Shown here: positions 9,808-18,875 of the stretch, piece by piece
How the letters are laid out: each line of letters starts with the position of its first letter
Numbering within the stretch: the stretch's first letter is position 1
NCBI GenBank assembly: GCA_964606695.1
Contig: CAZSHG010000004.1
Span: 62,001-126,000, forward strand
Reading direction: 5' to 3'
From: CAZSHG01 sp964606695 [NCBI: uncultured bacterium]
Lineage (GTDB): Bacteria > UBP14 > UBA6098
DNA length: 64,000 nt
Position numbers and translations under genes: made by a program
The notes under the pieces: model-generated
Databases searched by the model: none
Told to the model about the DNA's origin: nothing
Seen by the model: only the letters and a program-made list of their open reading frames with translations

Positions 9808-11514
9808 ATGAAATGGAACCTGGCAGAGCAAAATAGCCCGAGTCTTGCCAGGGAGATAGCGCGCGAGCTCGAGATACCTCAGGTAATCTCGCAAATCCTT
9901 GTTAATAGAGGAATCGATAATGTCACCGACATGAAGCGATTCTTCTATCCCTCCCTAGACGATTTATCCAATCCAATGGAACTCGAAGGCGTTCCAATTG
10001 CCGTTGAACGTATAATCAAGGCACTGGCAAATCGAGAAAAAATCATCATTTTCGGCGATTACGACGTTGATGGAATAACCGCCACCGCACTTTTATATCT
10101 CGTAATGAACCGCTTCGGCGCGGATGTGCTCTATTACCTGCCGGACAGAATAGACGAAGGTTATGGTCTATCGCGTTCCGGGATAGACGAAGCCGCCGAT
10201 AAAGGCGTATCGTTGTTGATTTCGGTCGATTGCGGTATTACAGGCATCGAGGAGGTCGAATACGCTAAAACGCGAGGGATCGATTGTATTATCACGGATC
10301 ACCACGAGCCCGGCGAAAAACTCCCTGAAGCCACCGCCCTGGTAGATCCAAAACTCTCGGAAACCTCGTCCGTTCACGATCTGGCGGGGGTGGGCGTGGC
10401 ATTCAAACTCGCTCACGCATTATTCGACGAACTTGGCGAGGATAAGACCGAGCTTTACGAGCATCTCGACCTGGCCGGCCTTGGGACTATCGCGGACATC
10501 GTTCCGTTGACGGGTGAAAACCGTATCCTGGCGAAATTCGGCCTTCGCCAACTCGAATCCACGAAGAAACCGGGGCTTAAGAGCCTATTGCAGGTTACGG
10601 GTTTATGGGGTAACGAATTATTCAGCTGGAATGTCGTATTCGTTCTCGCACCTCGGCTCAACGCGGTCGGCAGAATAGGTTCGGCGGAAAGCGCATTCGA
10701 GTTACTTACAACCTTCGACCACACTCGAGCCATTCAGATGGCGCGATTTCTCGATGAGGAGAATATAAAACGCAAGAAACTCGACGAACATATTTTCGCG
10801 GAAGCCATCGATATGGTCGAGAATAATATCGATCTGGAAAATGAGAGGGCGATAGTGCTGGAATCTTCGGATTGGCATGTCGGCGTTATCGGCATAGTGG
10901 CCAGCAGACTCGTCGAGAGATACCACAGACCTACCGTCCTGGTTTCCACGACAGACGGGGCCGGGCAGGGTAGTGCAAGGAGCATACCGACGTTCCATCT
11001 CCTCGATGCCGTCAAAGAATCTAGCGATTTTCTGATTAAATACGGCGGTCATAAATACGCCGCCGGGTTGTGCATCGATCCGGAACAGATCGTTAACTTC
11101 CGCGAATCGTTCGTCAAGGTCGCTAACAAGCAGTTAACCGCCGAGGATATGATACCACACCTAAAACTGGACGCCCAACTCGACCCCGACGATATCAGCA
11201 TGGATCTGCTCAACTGGTTGAAGCTCTTCTCCCCTTACGGCCCAAAGAACATGCGGCCTATATTCCTGCTGGAAAAAGCCGAGATTATAAAACCGACTAA
11301 AATCGTCGGCAAGAATCATCTCAAATTCAAGGTATTAAATTCCAAACGCGGTTTCGATGCAATCGGATTTGGTATGGGCGATATGAAGACGAAAATCGAC
11401 AACGCGATAGAACCCGTTCATCTGGCTTTCGTGGTCGAATCGAATAATTATTACGGTTATCCCCAGGTGCAACTCCGATTAAAGGATATCAAAATCGGCG
11501 AGCGAACGACATAA
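9808..11514 (+). CDS. recJ: Single-stranded-DNA-specific exonuclease RecJ
   Basis: 568 residues, normal for bacterial RecJ. The DHH phosphoesterase motifs are present: GDYDVDGITATALL (motif I, ~76), SVDCGI (motif II), ITDHHEPGE (motif III, ~161), DLAGVGVAFKL (motif IV). A DHHA1 block (SSDWHVGVIGIVASRL, then KYGGHKYAAGLCI) and a C-terminal OB-type domain follow. RecJ degrades ssDNA 5' to 3' in recombination and mismatch or base-excision repair. The ATG at 9808 has AAAGGG five bases upstream and is preferred over the in-frame GTG at 9787. It begins 39 nt after rnpB, and its TAA overlaps the start of the next gene (TAATG), so the two are translationally coupled. Confidence 0.96.
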   Translation: MKWNLAEQNSPSLAREIARELEIPQVISQILVNRGIDNVTDMKRFFYPSLDDLSNPMELEGVPIAVERIIKALANREKIIIFGDYDVDGITATALLYLVMNRFGADVLYYLPDRIDEGYGLSRSGIDEAADKGVSLLISVDCGITGIEEVEYAKTRGIDCIITDHHEPGEKLPEATALVDPKLSETSSVHDLAGVGVAFKLAHALFDELGEDKTELYEHLDLAGLGTIADIVPLTGENRILAKFGLRQLESTKKPGLKSLLQVTGLWGNELFSWNVVFVLAPRLNAVGRIGSAESAFELLTTFDHTRAIQMARFLDEENIKRKKLDEHIFAEAIDMVENNIDLENERAIVLESSDWHVGVIGIVASRLVERYHRPTVLVSTTDGAGQGSARSIPTFHLLDAVKESSDFLIKYGGHKYAAGLCIDPEQIVNFRESFVKVANKQLTAEDMIPHLKLDAQLDPDDISMDLLNWLKLFSPYGPKNMRPIFLLEKAEIIKPTKIVGKNHLKFKVLNSKRGFDAIGFGMGDMKTKIDNAIEPVHLAFVVESNNYYGYPQVQLRLKDIKIGERTT

Positions 11515-12035
11515 TGCTGATTAGCCGCGTTCAGATATACACCGGGAACGGTAAAGGCAAGACCACTGCCGCTTTTGGGCTTGCTCTCAGGGCAATTGGG
11601 CGAGGTCTTAACGTGATCGTAGTCCAGTTTCTGAAGGGAGGAGAGCCTTCGGGAGAGGTTATCGCCGCTATCGAAAAAGGATTGTTTAAAATCGAACGCT
11701 TCGGGGCGGAAGGTTTCTGTTTCGACTGCGACGATAACCTCGAACATAAGGAAGAAGCCGAACGAGGACTGTCCTGTTTGACAGAATCGATGGAAACAGG
11801 AGTTTACGACCTAATCATCGCCGACGAATTGATAACTGCAGTGCACGTTGGATTGTTAACCGAAGAACAGGTTATCGATTTGATCGATAAAAAACCCGCA
11901 TGCACCGAATTGGTTATGACAGGTCGTGGCGCTACGGAAAAAATTATCGCGGAGGCCGATCTGGTTACCGAGATGCGCGAAGTGAAACACTATTTCAACG
12001 ATGGTATTCCGGCACGCGAGGGTATCGAATATTAA
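11514..12035 (+). CDS. cobO: Corrinoid (cob(I)alamin) adenosyltransferase, CobO/BtuR type
   Basis: 173 residues. The N-terminal P-loop is YTGNGKGKTTAAFGLALRA, the signature of the CobO/CobA/BtuR family, followed by VQFLKGG, a Walker B-like YDLIIADELITAV (~100) and VMTGRGA. The enzyme transfers the adenosyl group from ATP to the cobalt of reduced corrinoids to make adenosylcobalamin. Overlap with the recJ stop (TAATG) suggests co-expression. No other cobalamin genes are in the window, so it may serve salvage. The C-terminus (MREVKHYFNDGIPAREGIEY) is the family's usual end. Confidence 0.94.
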   Translation: MLISRVQIYTGNGKGKTTAAFGLALRAIGRGLNVIVVQFLKGGEPSGEVIAAIEKGLFKIERFGAEGFCFDCDDNLEHKEEAERGLSCLTESMETGVYDLIIADELITAVHVGLLTEEQVIDLIDKKPACTELVMTGRGATEKIIAEADLVTEMREVKHYFNDGIPAREGIEY

Positions 12036-12079
12036 GTATTAATATTATCGCGGAAAAAGCAGTAAAATTAAAAATCGCT

Positions 12080-12107
12080 TTGCCTACTTATTTTCGTTCC
12101 TTATATT
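12080..12107 (+). promoter_or_regulatory. Sigma-70-like promoter for the 12148 envelope gene run
   Basis: TTGCCT (12080-12085), 16-bp spacer, TATATT (12102-12107), leaving a leader of about 34 nt before the ATG at 12148 with its GGAGAGG ribosome site. It resembles the TTGCNN-N16-TATATT boxes before gcvH and at 58002. Confidence 0.5.
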
Positions 12108-12147
12108 AGTTATTATCTATGACTGCTAATTAACAACCGGAGAGGAT

Positions 12148-14298
12148 ATGAGAAAATTCATCTTATTAATCTTATGCGCGGCGGCGTTCGCGCTGACGGT
12201 TCACGACATCCAGTATTCCACCGACGGGTCGTCGCCCTACGACGGCGAGACGGTCACGGTGAATGCGATTGTCGTTGCAACCGGCTACAGCGGCGATAAA
12301 TATTTCATCGCCGATCCCGGCGGGGGGCCATGGAGCGGCGTTTACGTCTATGATTGGTCTTTTTCGGGGAGTGTCGGCGACTGGGTAACAATCGATTGCG
12401 AAGTCGATGAATATTACGGCCTGACGGAACTCAAAAACGTTTCATCGATTACTGTCGATTCCAGCGGAACCGTCCCAGACGCTTACGTAACCACATGCGT
12501 CGAAGCGGACACATCAGAAGCTCTGGAAGGTGTCCTCGTAACACTTTCCGACTTGATCGTTACCGAAGATACTTCCGGGGTATGGGTGGTTTCCGATGGC
12601 ACCGGCGAACTAATCGTCGCGAATAATTTCGACTACGGCTACAACCCATCGGTCGGCGATTCGATTACATCGCTTACAGGCATGATGCAATACGACTGGG
12701 ACGAATTCCGAATAGAACCTCGTTCCGACGGCGACATCGAGGCGGTCGCGGACACCTCCGATACGACCACACCGGGCGAATATCACACCATCGCTGAACT
12801 TCAAGCTAACGTATCGACTTATGAGGGCGAGGAAGTTTCTATCGAAGGCATCGTAACTATCGGCGCTTCACTCGTGGATACATCGAGACTCAAAGTCTAT
12901 GTTCAGGACACCAGCGGGGAAGGTATCCAGCTCTACAGCGGGTCTATTTCCTCTGGCGCGAGCGAACTGGTTCGCGGCGCGATGATCTCCGTAACCGGCA
13001 CTGTAGATGAATACAGCGGCAACCTCGAACTAACTTCGCCCGACTGGGAAGTCCTTTCCACCGGCAATCCAATTCCAGACCCCGTGGACGCTTTCTCGGA
13101 AACCAACCCGGAAGATCGAGACGGCACGTGGATGAGTGTGGGCGGCACGGTAACCTATATCGCAACTTACAGCGATGCAAGTAATATCACGGTTGAACGT
13201 GACGGAACCGAACTCGCTATCCGCGTTTGGGGAACAACCGGCATCGATGTAAGCGATATTTCCAATGGCGATTCCGTTGTAATCGAAGGCGTTTCCAGCG
13301 TTTATAGTAGCGCTTTCCAGCTTCTGCCCGCCTATCAGGAAGATATTTTCGTGGAGGGAGACACAACGACACCCCCCGATACCGGAATCATTCCGATAGC
13401 CGATATTCAGATAAACATTTCGACATACGAAGGCCAAACCGTTACGGTTCGAGGTGTCGTTACCATTTCCGCCGGATCTCTGTATGAAACACAACTTAAG
13501 GCATACATTCAGGACGAAAGCGGTATGGGAATCCAGCTTTTCGAATTCGACCTGACAACGGAGATGGAATCACTAATCGTTCGCGGGAATGTAGTCCAGG
13601 TTACCGGCGAGGCAACCGAGTATAACGACATAACCGAAATAGCCGTCGAATCCTGGGATTACATCGGCACGGATACTCTGCCGACACCGCTCCCATTGGA
13701 AGACATCGTCAGCGACCGGACGGCATGGGAGGGCACCTGGATAGAGCTTTCCGGCCCGGTGGTCGATAAATACAGCGCAGGCGGCGGGCTTAATCTCGAT
13801 GTCGATATTTCGGGCAACATGACGGATATAATCGAAGTCCGTGCATGGGAAACAACCGGAATCCCGGAGGACATCGCTGATATCGGCGATTACGTTACCG
13901 CACGCGGAGTCGGAGGCGTTTACAGTTCAGCGTTCCAGCTTCTTCCCGGCCAAATCGACGATATCGACACTGTGTCAGCCACTCCTTCTGAAGGCATAAT
14001 GCTGGATGTGGAAGAAGGTGTGCTGGTAACATCTTACGGAGAAAAGCTCGAAATTGTTTTCTCCGTCCCGGAAGGACATCGGGCAATCCTTCGCGTATTC
14101 GACCGCATGGGACGCGAAGCAACTACGTTATTCGACGACGACCCGGTAGGCACGATTACGTTAAACTGGGACGGCAGAGACGAAACCGAACAGTTCCTGC
14201 GGCACGGAGTATATATGCTTCACCTGCAATCGGTTAGCACCAGCGGAGACCGCGAAACGGAAGCGGTAACCATAGTAATAGGGAGTGTGTTAAAATGA
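12148..14298 (+). CDS. Secreted multi-OB-fold protein with C-terminal sorting-like domain
   Basis: 716 residues; ATG after GGAGAGGAT; signal peptide MRKFILLILCAAAFA. The mature part reads as about six consecutive OB-fold-like modules (approx. 20-105, 115-200, 211-303, 320-405, 415-505, 525-610) of the YhcR/DUF5689 kind: each has an EGxxVTVxGxVT-type strand, a VYVQDxSGxGIQL-type strand and a GDxVxVxG turn. Modules 4 and 6 share VYSSAFQLLP. The tail (~630-716; GHRAILRVFDRMGREATTLF, HGVYMLHL) is a FlgD/sorting-like domain. OB folds of this type accompany secreted nucleases or bind nucleic acids or oligosaccharides; no nuclease domain is present here. It overlaps the next gene by 4 bp (ATGA) and heads an envelope gene run. 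Function is not proven. Confidence 0.85.
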   Translation: MRKFILLILCAAAFALTVHDIQYSTDGSSPYDGETVTVNAIVVATGYSGDKYFIADPGGGPWSGVYVYDWSFSGSVGDWVTIDCEVDEYYGLTELKNVSSITVDSSGTVPDAYVTTCVEADTSEALEGVLVTLSDLIVTEDTSGVWVVSDGTGELIVANNFDYGYNPSVGDSITSLTGMMQYDWDEFRIEPRSDGDIEAVADTSDTTTPGEYHTIAELQANVSTYEGEEVSIEGIVTIGASLVDTSRLKVYVQDTSGEGIQLYSGSISSGASELVRGAMISVTGTVDEYSGNLELTSPDWEVLSTGNPIPDPVDAFSETNPEDRDGTWMSVGGTVTYIATYSDASNITVERDGTELAIRVWGTTGIDVSDISNGDSVVIEGVSSVYSSAFQLLPAYQEDIFVEGDTTTPPDTGIIPIADIQINISTYEGQTVTVRGVVTISAGSLYETQLKAYIQDESGMGIQLFEFDLTTEMESLIVRGNVVQVTGEATEYNDITEIAVESWDYIGTDTLPTPLPLEDIVSDRTAWEGTWIELSGPVVDKYSAGGGLNLDVDISGNMTDIIEVRAWETTGIPEDIADIGDYVTARGVGGVYSSAFQLLPGQIDDIDTVSATPSEGIMLDVEEGVLVTSYGEKLEIVFSVPEGHRAILRVFDRMGREATTLFDDDPVGTITLNWDGRDETEQFLRHGVYMLHLQSVSTSGDRETEAVTIVIGSVLK

Positions 14299-15128
14299 GG
14301 AATACATATTTAATAACACTATTTACATTAGCGATAACCTGCGCCCTCGCGGTCTTTGAAGACTATATCCCGGATGCCGTGGCGGCTGGAATGGGCGACG
14401 CTCCTCCCGCTATCGGTTTTGGACAGCATTCGCTCTTCGGCGAAAATGGTATCTCCGCCGGCGGAGGGTATCGCAGAGTTTTTAGCTATTCGGATTTCGA
14501 CGAACTCGGTGCCTGGGCGTCATTCACAGATGAAAAATACGGCCGAACCATGCTCGAAGTATCATCCTTCTCCGTGGAAAACTATTCAAGCGAAACTAAA
14601 TTCGGGTTGGCTTATTCGAGGCCGCTATTTTCAGATATTCACACAGAACTCGGACTCGCGGCGAAGGCGAATATCTATTCACTGAGTTACGAGCAGAGCG
14701 TATCCGGCACGGAACTGGGATCGGCGATGGGATTCACGGTCGATTTCGGCGCGGAAGCTATAGTATATGAACGAACTCGAATTCGCGTCCTCGCGGAGAA
14801 CCTGACAGCAACTAATATGGGCATCGAGGGCGACGTTGAAATCCCGAGGGCGGTTACCGGAGCTATAAGCTACTCTCCATATACGAGGACTAACATGATA
14901 TTTCACGTCCGCCGCGAGGCTGGTGTCGATTTCGTTTACGGGTTAGGCGTTTCGGCCAGTCCGCATGAAATCGTCGAATTCAGGGTTGGCGCGGCGACTA
15001 ACCCGGATAGAATAACCGGCGGGATAGGTCTGAAATACGAGATGGTTCGTTTCGATTACGCACTGAAAAGCCATCCGGTTCTGCCGTTGAGTCACACTAT
15101 AACACTGGGGATCGATCTTGCACGCTAA
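14295..15128 (+). CDS. PorV/PorQ-like outer-membrane beta-barrel protein
   Basis: 277 residues with a signal peptide (TLFTLAITCALA) and alternating-hydrophobicity strands throughout. The early VAAGMGDAPPAIGFGQHSLFGENG resembles the AxGMGGAxxAxxxGxxAxxxNPA opening of PorV/PorQ/FadL-like outer-membrane proteins. The C-terminus (HTITLGIDLAR) fits a final strand. PorV proteins shuttle type IX substrates from the translocon, which would suit the sorting-domain protein just upstream. Start ATG overlaps the upstream TGA (ATGA); the next gene begins 11 bp before this one ends, so the three genes are tightly coupled. The assignment rests on pattern, not on a specific active motif. Confidence 0.75.
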   Translation: MRNTYLITLFTLAITCALAVFEDYIPDAVAAGMGDAPPAIGFGQHSLFGENGISAGGGYRRVFSYSDFDELGAWASFTDEKYGRTMLEVSSFSVENYSSETKFGLAYSRPLFSDIHTELGLAAKANIYSLSYEQSVSGTELGSAMGFTVDFGAEAIVYERTRIRVLAENLTATNMGIEGDVEIPRAVTGAISYSPYTRTNMIFHVRREAGVDFVYGLGVSASPHEIVEFRVGAATNPDRITGGIGLKYEMVRFDYALKSHPVLPLSHTITLGIDLAR

Positions 15129-17595
15129 AACAATAATAGCAATAATCTTGCTCTCGATACCGATATTCGCGGTTCAGGTCGATCTCGTTTATGGAACGTG
15201 CAACGACCTCGATGAACTGCCTATAACCGAGGAGCAGAAAGAGGCTATCTGCGATAAGATGCGCTTCGGCGGGGGGTTCGAGAGTGTTTTTGATCTGCTC
15301 GATCTCGGCGTGTTTACGCCGGAAGAATTCGCGGAAATCAAGCCGATGGTTACTATCGGCAAGATAACACGCGAACAATCGGCGTTACAGCGAATCGACT
15401 CGCTTTATTTCCGCATCGGCGATTGGTTGGGCGGCGAGAGCGTGGATGACGAGGTTATCGATGAATGGATCAACGCAATCCGCGAACGTCCTGCCATTTC
15501 AGAACTCGGCTACCGCGACCTCGTATCGCTTCAGAACCTCGACCCGTCGGACGCTATCGCATTACTAAGGCATCGCAGAGATGTAGGATTAATAAAAGAC
15601 AGAAGACAGCTTCGTTCAATTCAGGGGCTTTCCGCGAGAGGATATGTCTCTGTGCGAAGCTATATTGGATACGGTGAACCTCAACCGATAAGCTGGGTTT
15701 CGGGAGGTTATGCACAAACGCGCTTCGGCGGTAGTGCCGGTGAAACCGAGCCCTATTCCACGATGAAGATTCGCGTGGACAACGGCCCGATTTCGGAGGG
15801 TATCCGTTTCGGCAGAGACGAGGGCGATACTCTCAAACACGGTGAGTGGGCGAATCCACTGGCATATCCCGATTTCAAATTTTTCGCGGGGCTTTCGAGA
15901 CATCAACTTGGCCCGGTGTGGATAAGACGTATCGTGCTGGGTGACTATTCCGCGGGCTTCGGCGAGGGAGTTACCTTCGAGAGCGGCGATTATTTCACAT
16001 CACGCCGATCAGGAACGGGATTCGATAGCAGAAGATTGGGCGTCTTCCCCGACCTATCAGCGTCGCAGACTTACGCTTTACGTGGCGGTGCAGTCGAGAT
16101 GCAGATAGGCCCGGTCGAACCGACGCTTTTCGTGTCGCATAGGAAAAAGGACGCGATACTCATAGTCGATACGACAGATTTCGCGATAGATACGATAATG
16201 TCCGGCGATTCGATCCTCACGGTAGATACGACTTTCGTGGCCGATACGTCCGCTTTCGCCGACCTAATAACTGGGATTTCCAATTGGGATCAGAAGGTTT
16301 CGGAAACTGTCATCGGCGGCGATGTTACGGTCAGTCCGTTGTTCAATCTCAGGCTGGGAGTAACCGGATATCGTGCGAATTACGATCTTCCATGGGACTT
16401 ACAACCCGGCGCGATAATCGACCCGAATGTCCTTCCCGGCGGAGGTAATCCCAAAGTCTCCGACGTCGATGCCGAGCTTTTCAACGCGACCTACAGGCAG
16501 GACTACCGATCCGCTTTCGGAGTCCACGGAATGTGGAATATAGGCAATCTTGCGCTCTCTGCGGAATACGCTGAAATCGTCCGCGATAGCAATATCACAA
16601 CGAATTGGAATTCCAACGGCGCGATAGACACTATAATCGGCGAAGCCACTTCCGCACTCCCAATCGGGGACGATCCATACGGGCTTGTAGCCAAAGCGCA
16701 TCTGGTAACAAACCGCGTGAACGTCCTCGCGTTATATCGGCATTACGACCTCGGCTTTGATAATCCATACAATCGAGGTTTCAGCGAATACGCACGCTAC
16801 AAGGGAGCATTGGTCGAGGACGATTATCGTCTGACCAATCCGGATTTCGTTTCGCTTGCGGAGGAGAATCCGCGCCCGATGGCGGAGGACGGCTGGTATA
16901 TGGAACTCTACGCGCGTCCATTCCGGCAATTGGCGACCACGGTCGAATACGACGCATTCACACGACTATCGGACATGGCGGATTACAGGCGCATCGTGCT
17001 GAAGGCCAATTATTACCCGAATAACAACATCTCTTTCAGGCTCTGGCGGAAATGGCAAGGGCGCGGTAAGGAAAATTCACTTACGCCGATGAGCTTCACG
17101 GTCGATGAGATACGATTGACCGGCGAAACGCGACTTTCGGGCTATTCGCGGCTTGGGTTCACTGTCGTGCATAGCTACCTGGGCAACCCACCGAGACCGC
17201 GTTTCTACGATTACGCAGATCCGCTGGCGGACGAACCAATCGAGGGCGGCGTGATGGACATCTCCGACGGTCTTATGCTCAACGCCGAGGTCAACGTCTC
17301 CAATCACCTGAACGTATCCGGCCAAACCATCGTATATAAAGGATGGTTGTGGAATTTCGAGGATAATGAATTCGCGGAATTGGAGAGCGTAATCGACGCT
17401 TTCCGGTGGTGGGTTGCGGTCAAGGACCGGCTCGTAAAGAACCTGTCGGTTACTGCTAAATTCACGGTGGATACGCCGCTTGCGGCTTCTAATATTGACG
17501 TGCGCGATATTTACGAACCGGAATCCGAGATCGAGGGCAGTCGCGTTCTCGAAACGCGCGCCTGGTGGAGAATACAACTGGATTACTTTTTCTGA
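15118..17595 (+). CDS. Outer-membrane beta-barrel with N-terminal helix-hairpin-helix repeats
   Basis: 825 residues from TTG at 15118 (GGGG seven bases upstream), overlapping the previous gene by 11 bp. A signal sequence (IIAIILLSIPIFA) precedes ~170 residues with at least two ComEA-like helix-hairpin-helix units (approx. 30-85: LPITEEQKEAICDKMRFGG; approx. 120-180: LGYRDLVSLQNLDPSDAIAL and RRQLRSIQGLSARGYVSV). From ~190 to the end are amphipathic beta strands finishing in WWRIQLDYFF, a typical barrel with terminal aromatic. HhH units bind DNA non-specifically in ComEA and in repair enzymes; here they would sit in the periplasm, joined to an outer-membrane pore. This family occurs in FCB lineages without a known function. 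Confidence 0.82.
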   Translation: MHAKTIIAIILLSIPIFAVQVDLVYGTCNDLDELPITEEQKEAICDKMRFGGGFESVFDLLDLGVFTPEEFAEIKPMVTIGKITREQSALQRIDSLYFRIGDWLGGESVDDEVIDEWINAIRERPAISELGYRDLVSLQNLDPSDAIALLRHRRDVGLIKDRRQLRSIQGLSARGYVSVRSYIGYGEPQPISWVSGGYAQTRFGGSAGETEPYSTMKIRVDNGPISEGIRFGRDEGDTLKHGEWANPLAYPDFKFFAGLSRHQLGPVWIRRIVLGDYSAGFGEGVTFESGDYFTSRRSGTGFDSRRLGVFPDLSASQTYALRGGAVEMQIGPVEPTLFVSHRKKDAILIVDTTDFAIDTIMSGDSILTVDTTFVADTSAFADLITGISNWDQKVSETVIGGDVTVSPLFNLRLGVTGYRANYDLPWDLQPGAIIDPNVLPGGGNPKVSDVDAELFNATYRQDYRSAFGVHGMWNIGNLALSAEYAEIVRDSNITTNWNSNGAIDTIIGEATSALPIGDDPYGLVAKAHLVTNRVNVLALYRHYDLGFDNPYNRGFSEYARYKGALVEDDYRLTNPDFVSLAEENPRPMAEDGWYMELYARPFRQLATTVEYDAFTRLSDMADYRRIVLKANYYPNNNISFRLWRKWQGRGKENSLTPMSFTVDEIRLTGETRLSGYSRLGFTVVHSYLGNPPRPRFYDYADPLADEPIEGGVMDISDGLMLNAEVNVSNHLNVSGQTIVYKGWLWNFEDNEFAELESVIDAFRWWVAVKDRLVKNLSVTAKFTVDTPLAASNIDVRDIYEPESEIEGSRVLETRAWWRIQLDYFF

Positions 17596-17615
17596 TGCCT
17601 ACGGGCGGAGGTAAC

Positions 17616-18875
17616 ATGAAATACATCATTACAATTGCTCTACTTGCAACTTTAGCTTTAGGTTACACTTATCACGGAGCTTATTTACTCGACGGCCCCA
17701 TTAAATCGACTAACGCCGCGGCTTTCGGCATGGGCGGTCTCCGCGTTTTGCCGCCGGAAGGTTCGGCGAACGTCCTCTGGGCACCCTCGGCACTGCCACA
17801 GTCCGGCATCCACGCAGGATTGGATCTCGCGCTGACCCACGCTTCGGAAAACCGCGCCATGCCGCTCTACGACTCATTCGATGACCGCATCGGCTGGATG
17901 CCATACGTTAGCATAGTGCGGACCTATGCCGATTTCTCGATTACTGCGGTTTATGGCTTCGAGGGCGAATGGGTACCCTCCGTCGCCGCAGGATATGTCC
18001 CGGTTTACGACGCTAGATATATCTATCGCGAGCAAGTCCGCGCTGGAGAAGGTTCCGCGCAGGATATGCTTCTGGGCGTGTGGAGTATCGATAGCGACGG
18101 CGGTCTCGCTGGGCCGGTTATAGGAATTTCCGAGCCTATTATGCAATACGCGACAATAGGCATCTCAGCGACCATGCTATCGGGCACTATCGAGATGCAC
18201 AGAAGCCCAACAGCCGCCGATTCGATCACGCACAACGCCGAACCCTGGGAAGCGCCTTTCGATCAGGACACGGTGTATTCCGCCGTCCTTTCGGGCACTA
18301 TGATAAACGCCTCCGTGATTATCACGCCTACAGATCGCTGGCAAATCGGCGTTCGTTATGTCCCTAAAATCGCTTTCGGCGACAGCGTAGAAAACATAGA
18401 TGGCGAAACCGTAGAGAACCTTTACATGAATTCCATGCCTTCACGGTTTGGAATAGCTGTCGGTTATCGCCCGTCAGGTTATGTCATGAGCAGAATTGTA
18501 GTTGAAGCCGAGATGATAGGTTATGGGGTTTTAGCCGAAGAAGACACGGCATTTGGCGTCCTTACCGACGCATGGGAATTCAGGCTGGGACTCGAACATC
18601 TCCTTACTAATAGCATTCCAATGCGTATTGGAGCTTTTTATAACAAGATTCCGTTGGCCGATCCTATCACTAAAACCGGTTTCACAATCGGTAGCGGCGT
18701 AGGTTTTGGCCCGGCAATGGTCGATTTATCCGCCGGTTATGAGATGAGCCGTTACGAATGGCATGACCAGTTCCCGGAATCCTGGATAGGAAGCACAGGT
18801 GGCGACCGTGAGGAAAATGACCGAGTCGAAGAGGGCATTCTAATTGGATCGATAAGTGTTAAAGTCGAATTCTAA
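17616..18875 (+). CDS. Outer-membrane protein, PorV/FadL-like
   Basis: 419 residues; ATG with GGCGGAGG at good spacing (an in-frame GTG at 17565 lacks one and precedes the signal peptide). Signal peptide MKYIITIALLATLALG, then AAFGMGGLRVLPPEGSANVLWAPSALP, the opening block of PorV/UPF0164/FadL-like barrels. Amphipathic strands follow to a terminal IGSISVKVEF with a C-terminal Phe, as outer-membrane barrels have. It begins 20 bp after the HhH-barrel gene and overlaps the next by 20 bp, so it belongs to the same run. It may be a second surface-export or ligand-carrying partner; the substrate is unknown. Confidence 0.78.
   Translation: MKYIITIALLATLALGYTYHGAYLLDGPIKSTNAAAFGMGGLRVLPPEGSANVLWAPSALPQSGIHAGLDLALTHASENRAMPLYDSFDDRIGWMPYVSIVRTYADFSITAVYGFEGEWVPSVAAGYVPVYDARYIYREQVRAGEGSAQDMLLGVWSIDSDGGLAGPVIGISEPIMQYATIGISATMLSGTIEMHRSPTAADSITHNAEPWEAPFDQDTVYSAVLSGTMINASVIITPTDRWQIGVRYVPKIAFGDSVENIDGETVENLYMNSMPSRFGIAVGYRPSGYVMSRIVVEAEMIGYGVLAEEDTAFGVLTDAWEFRLGLEHLLTNSIPMRIGAFYNKIPLADPITKTGFTIGSGVGFGPAMVDLSAGYEMSRYEWHDQFPESWIGSTGGDREENDRVEEGILIGSISVKVEF

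Noticed and set aside
9553-9894. Minus-strand reading frame across the RNase P gene
   Set aside because: It is antisense to rnpB, whose helices and conserved blocks explain the sequence.
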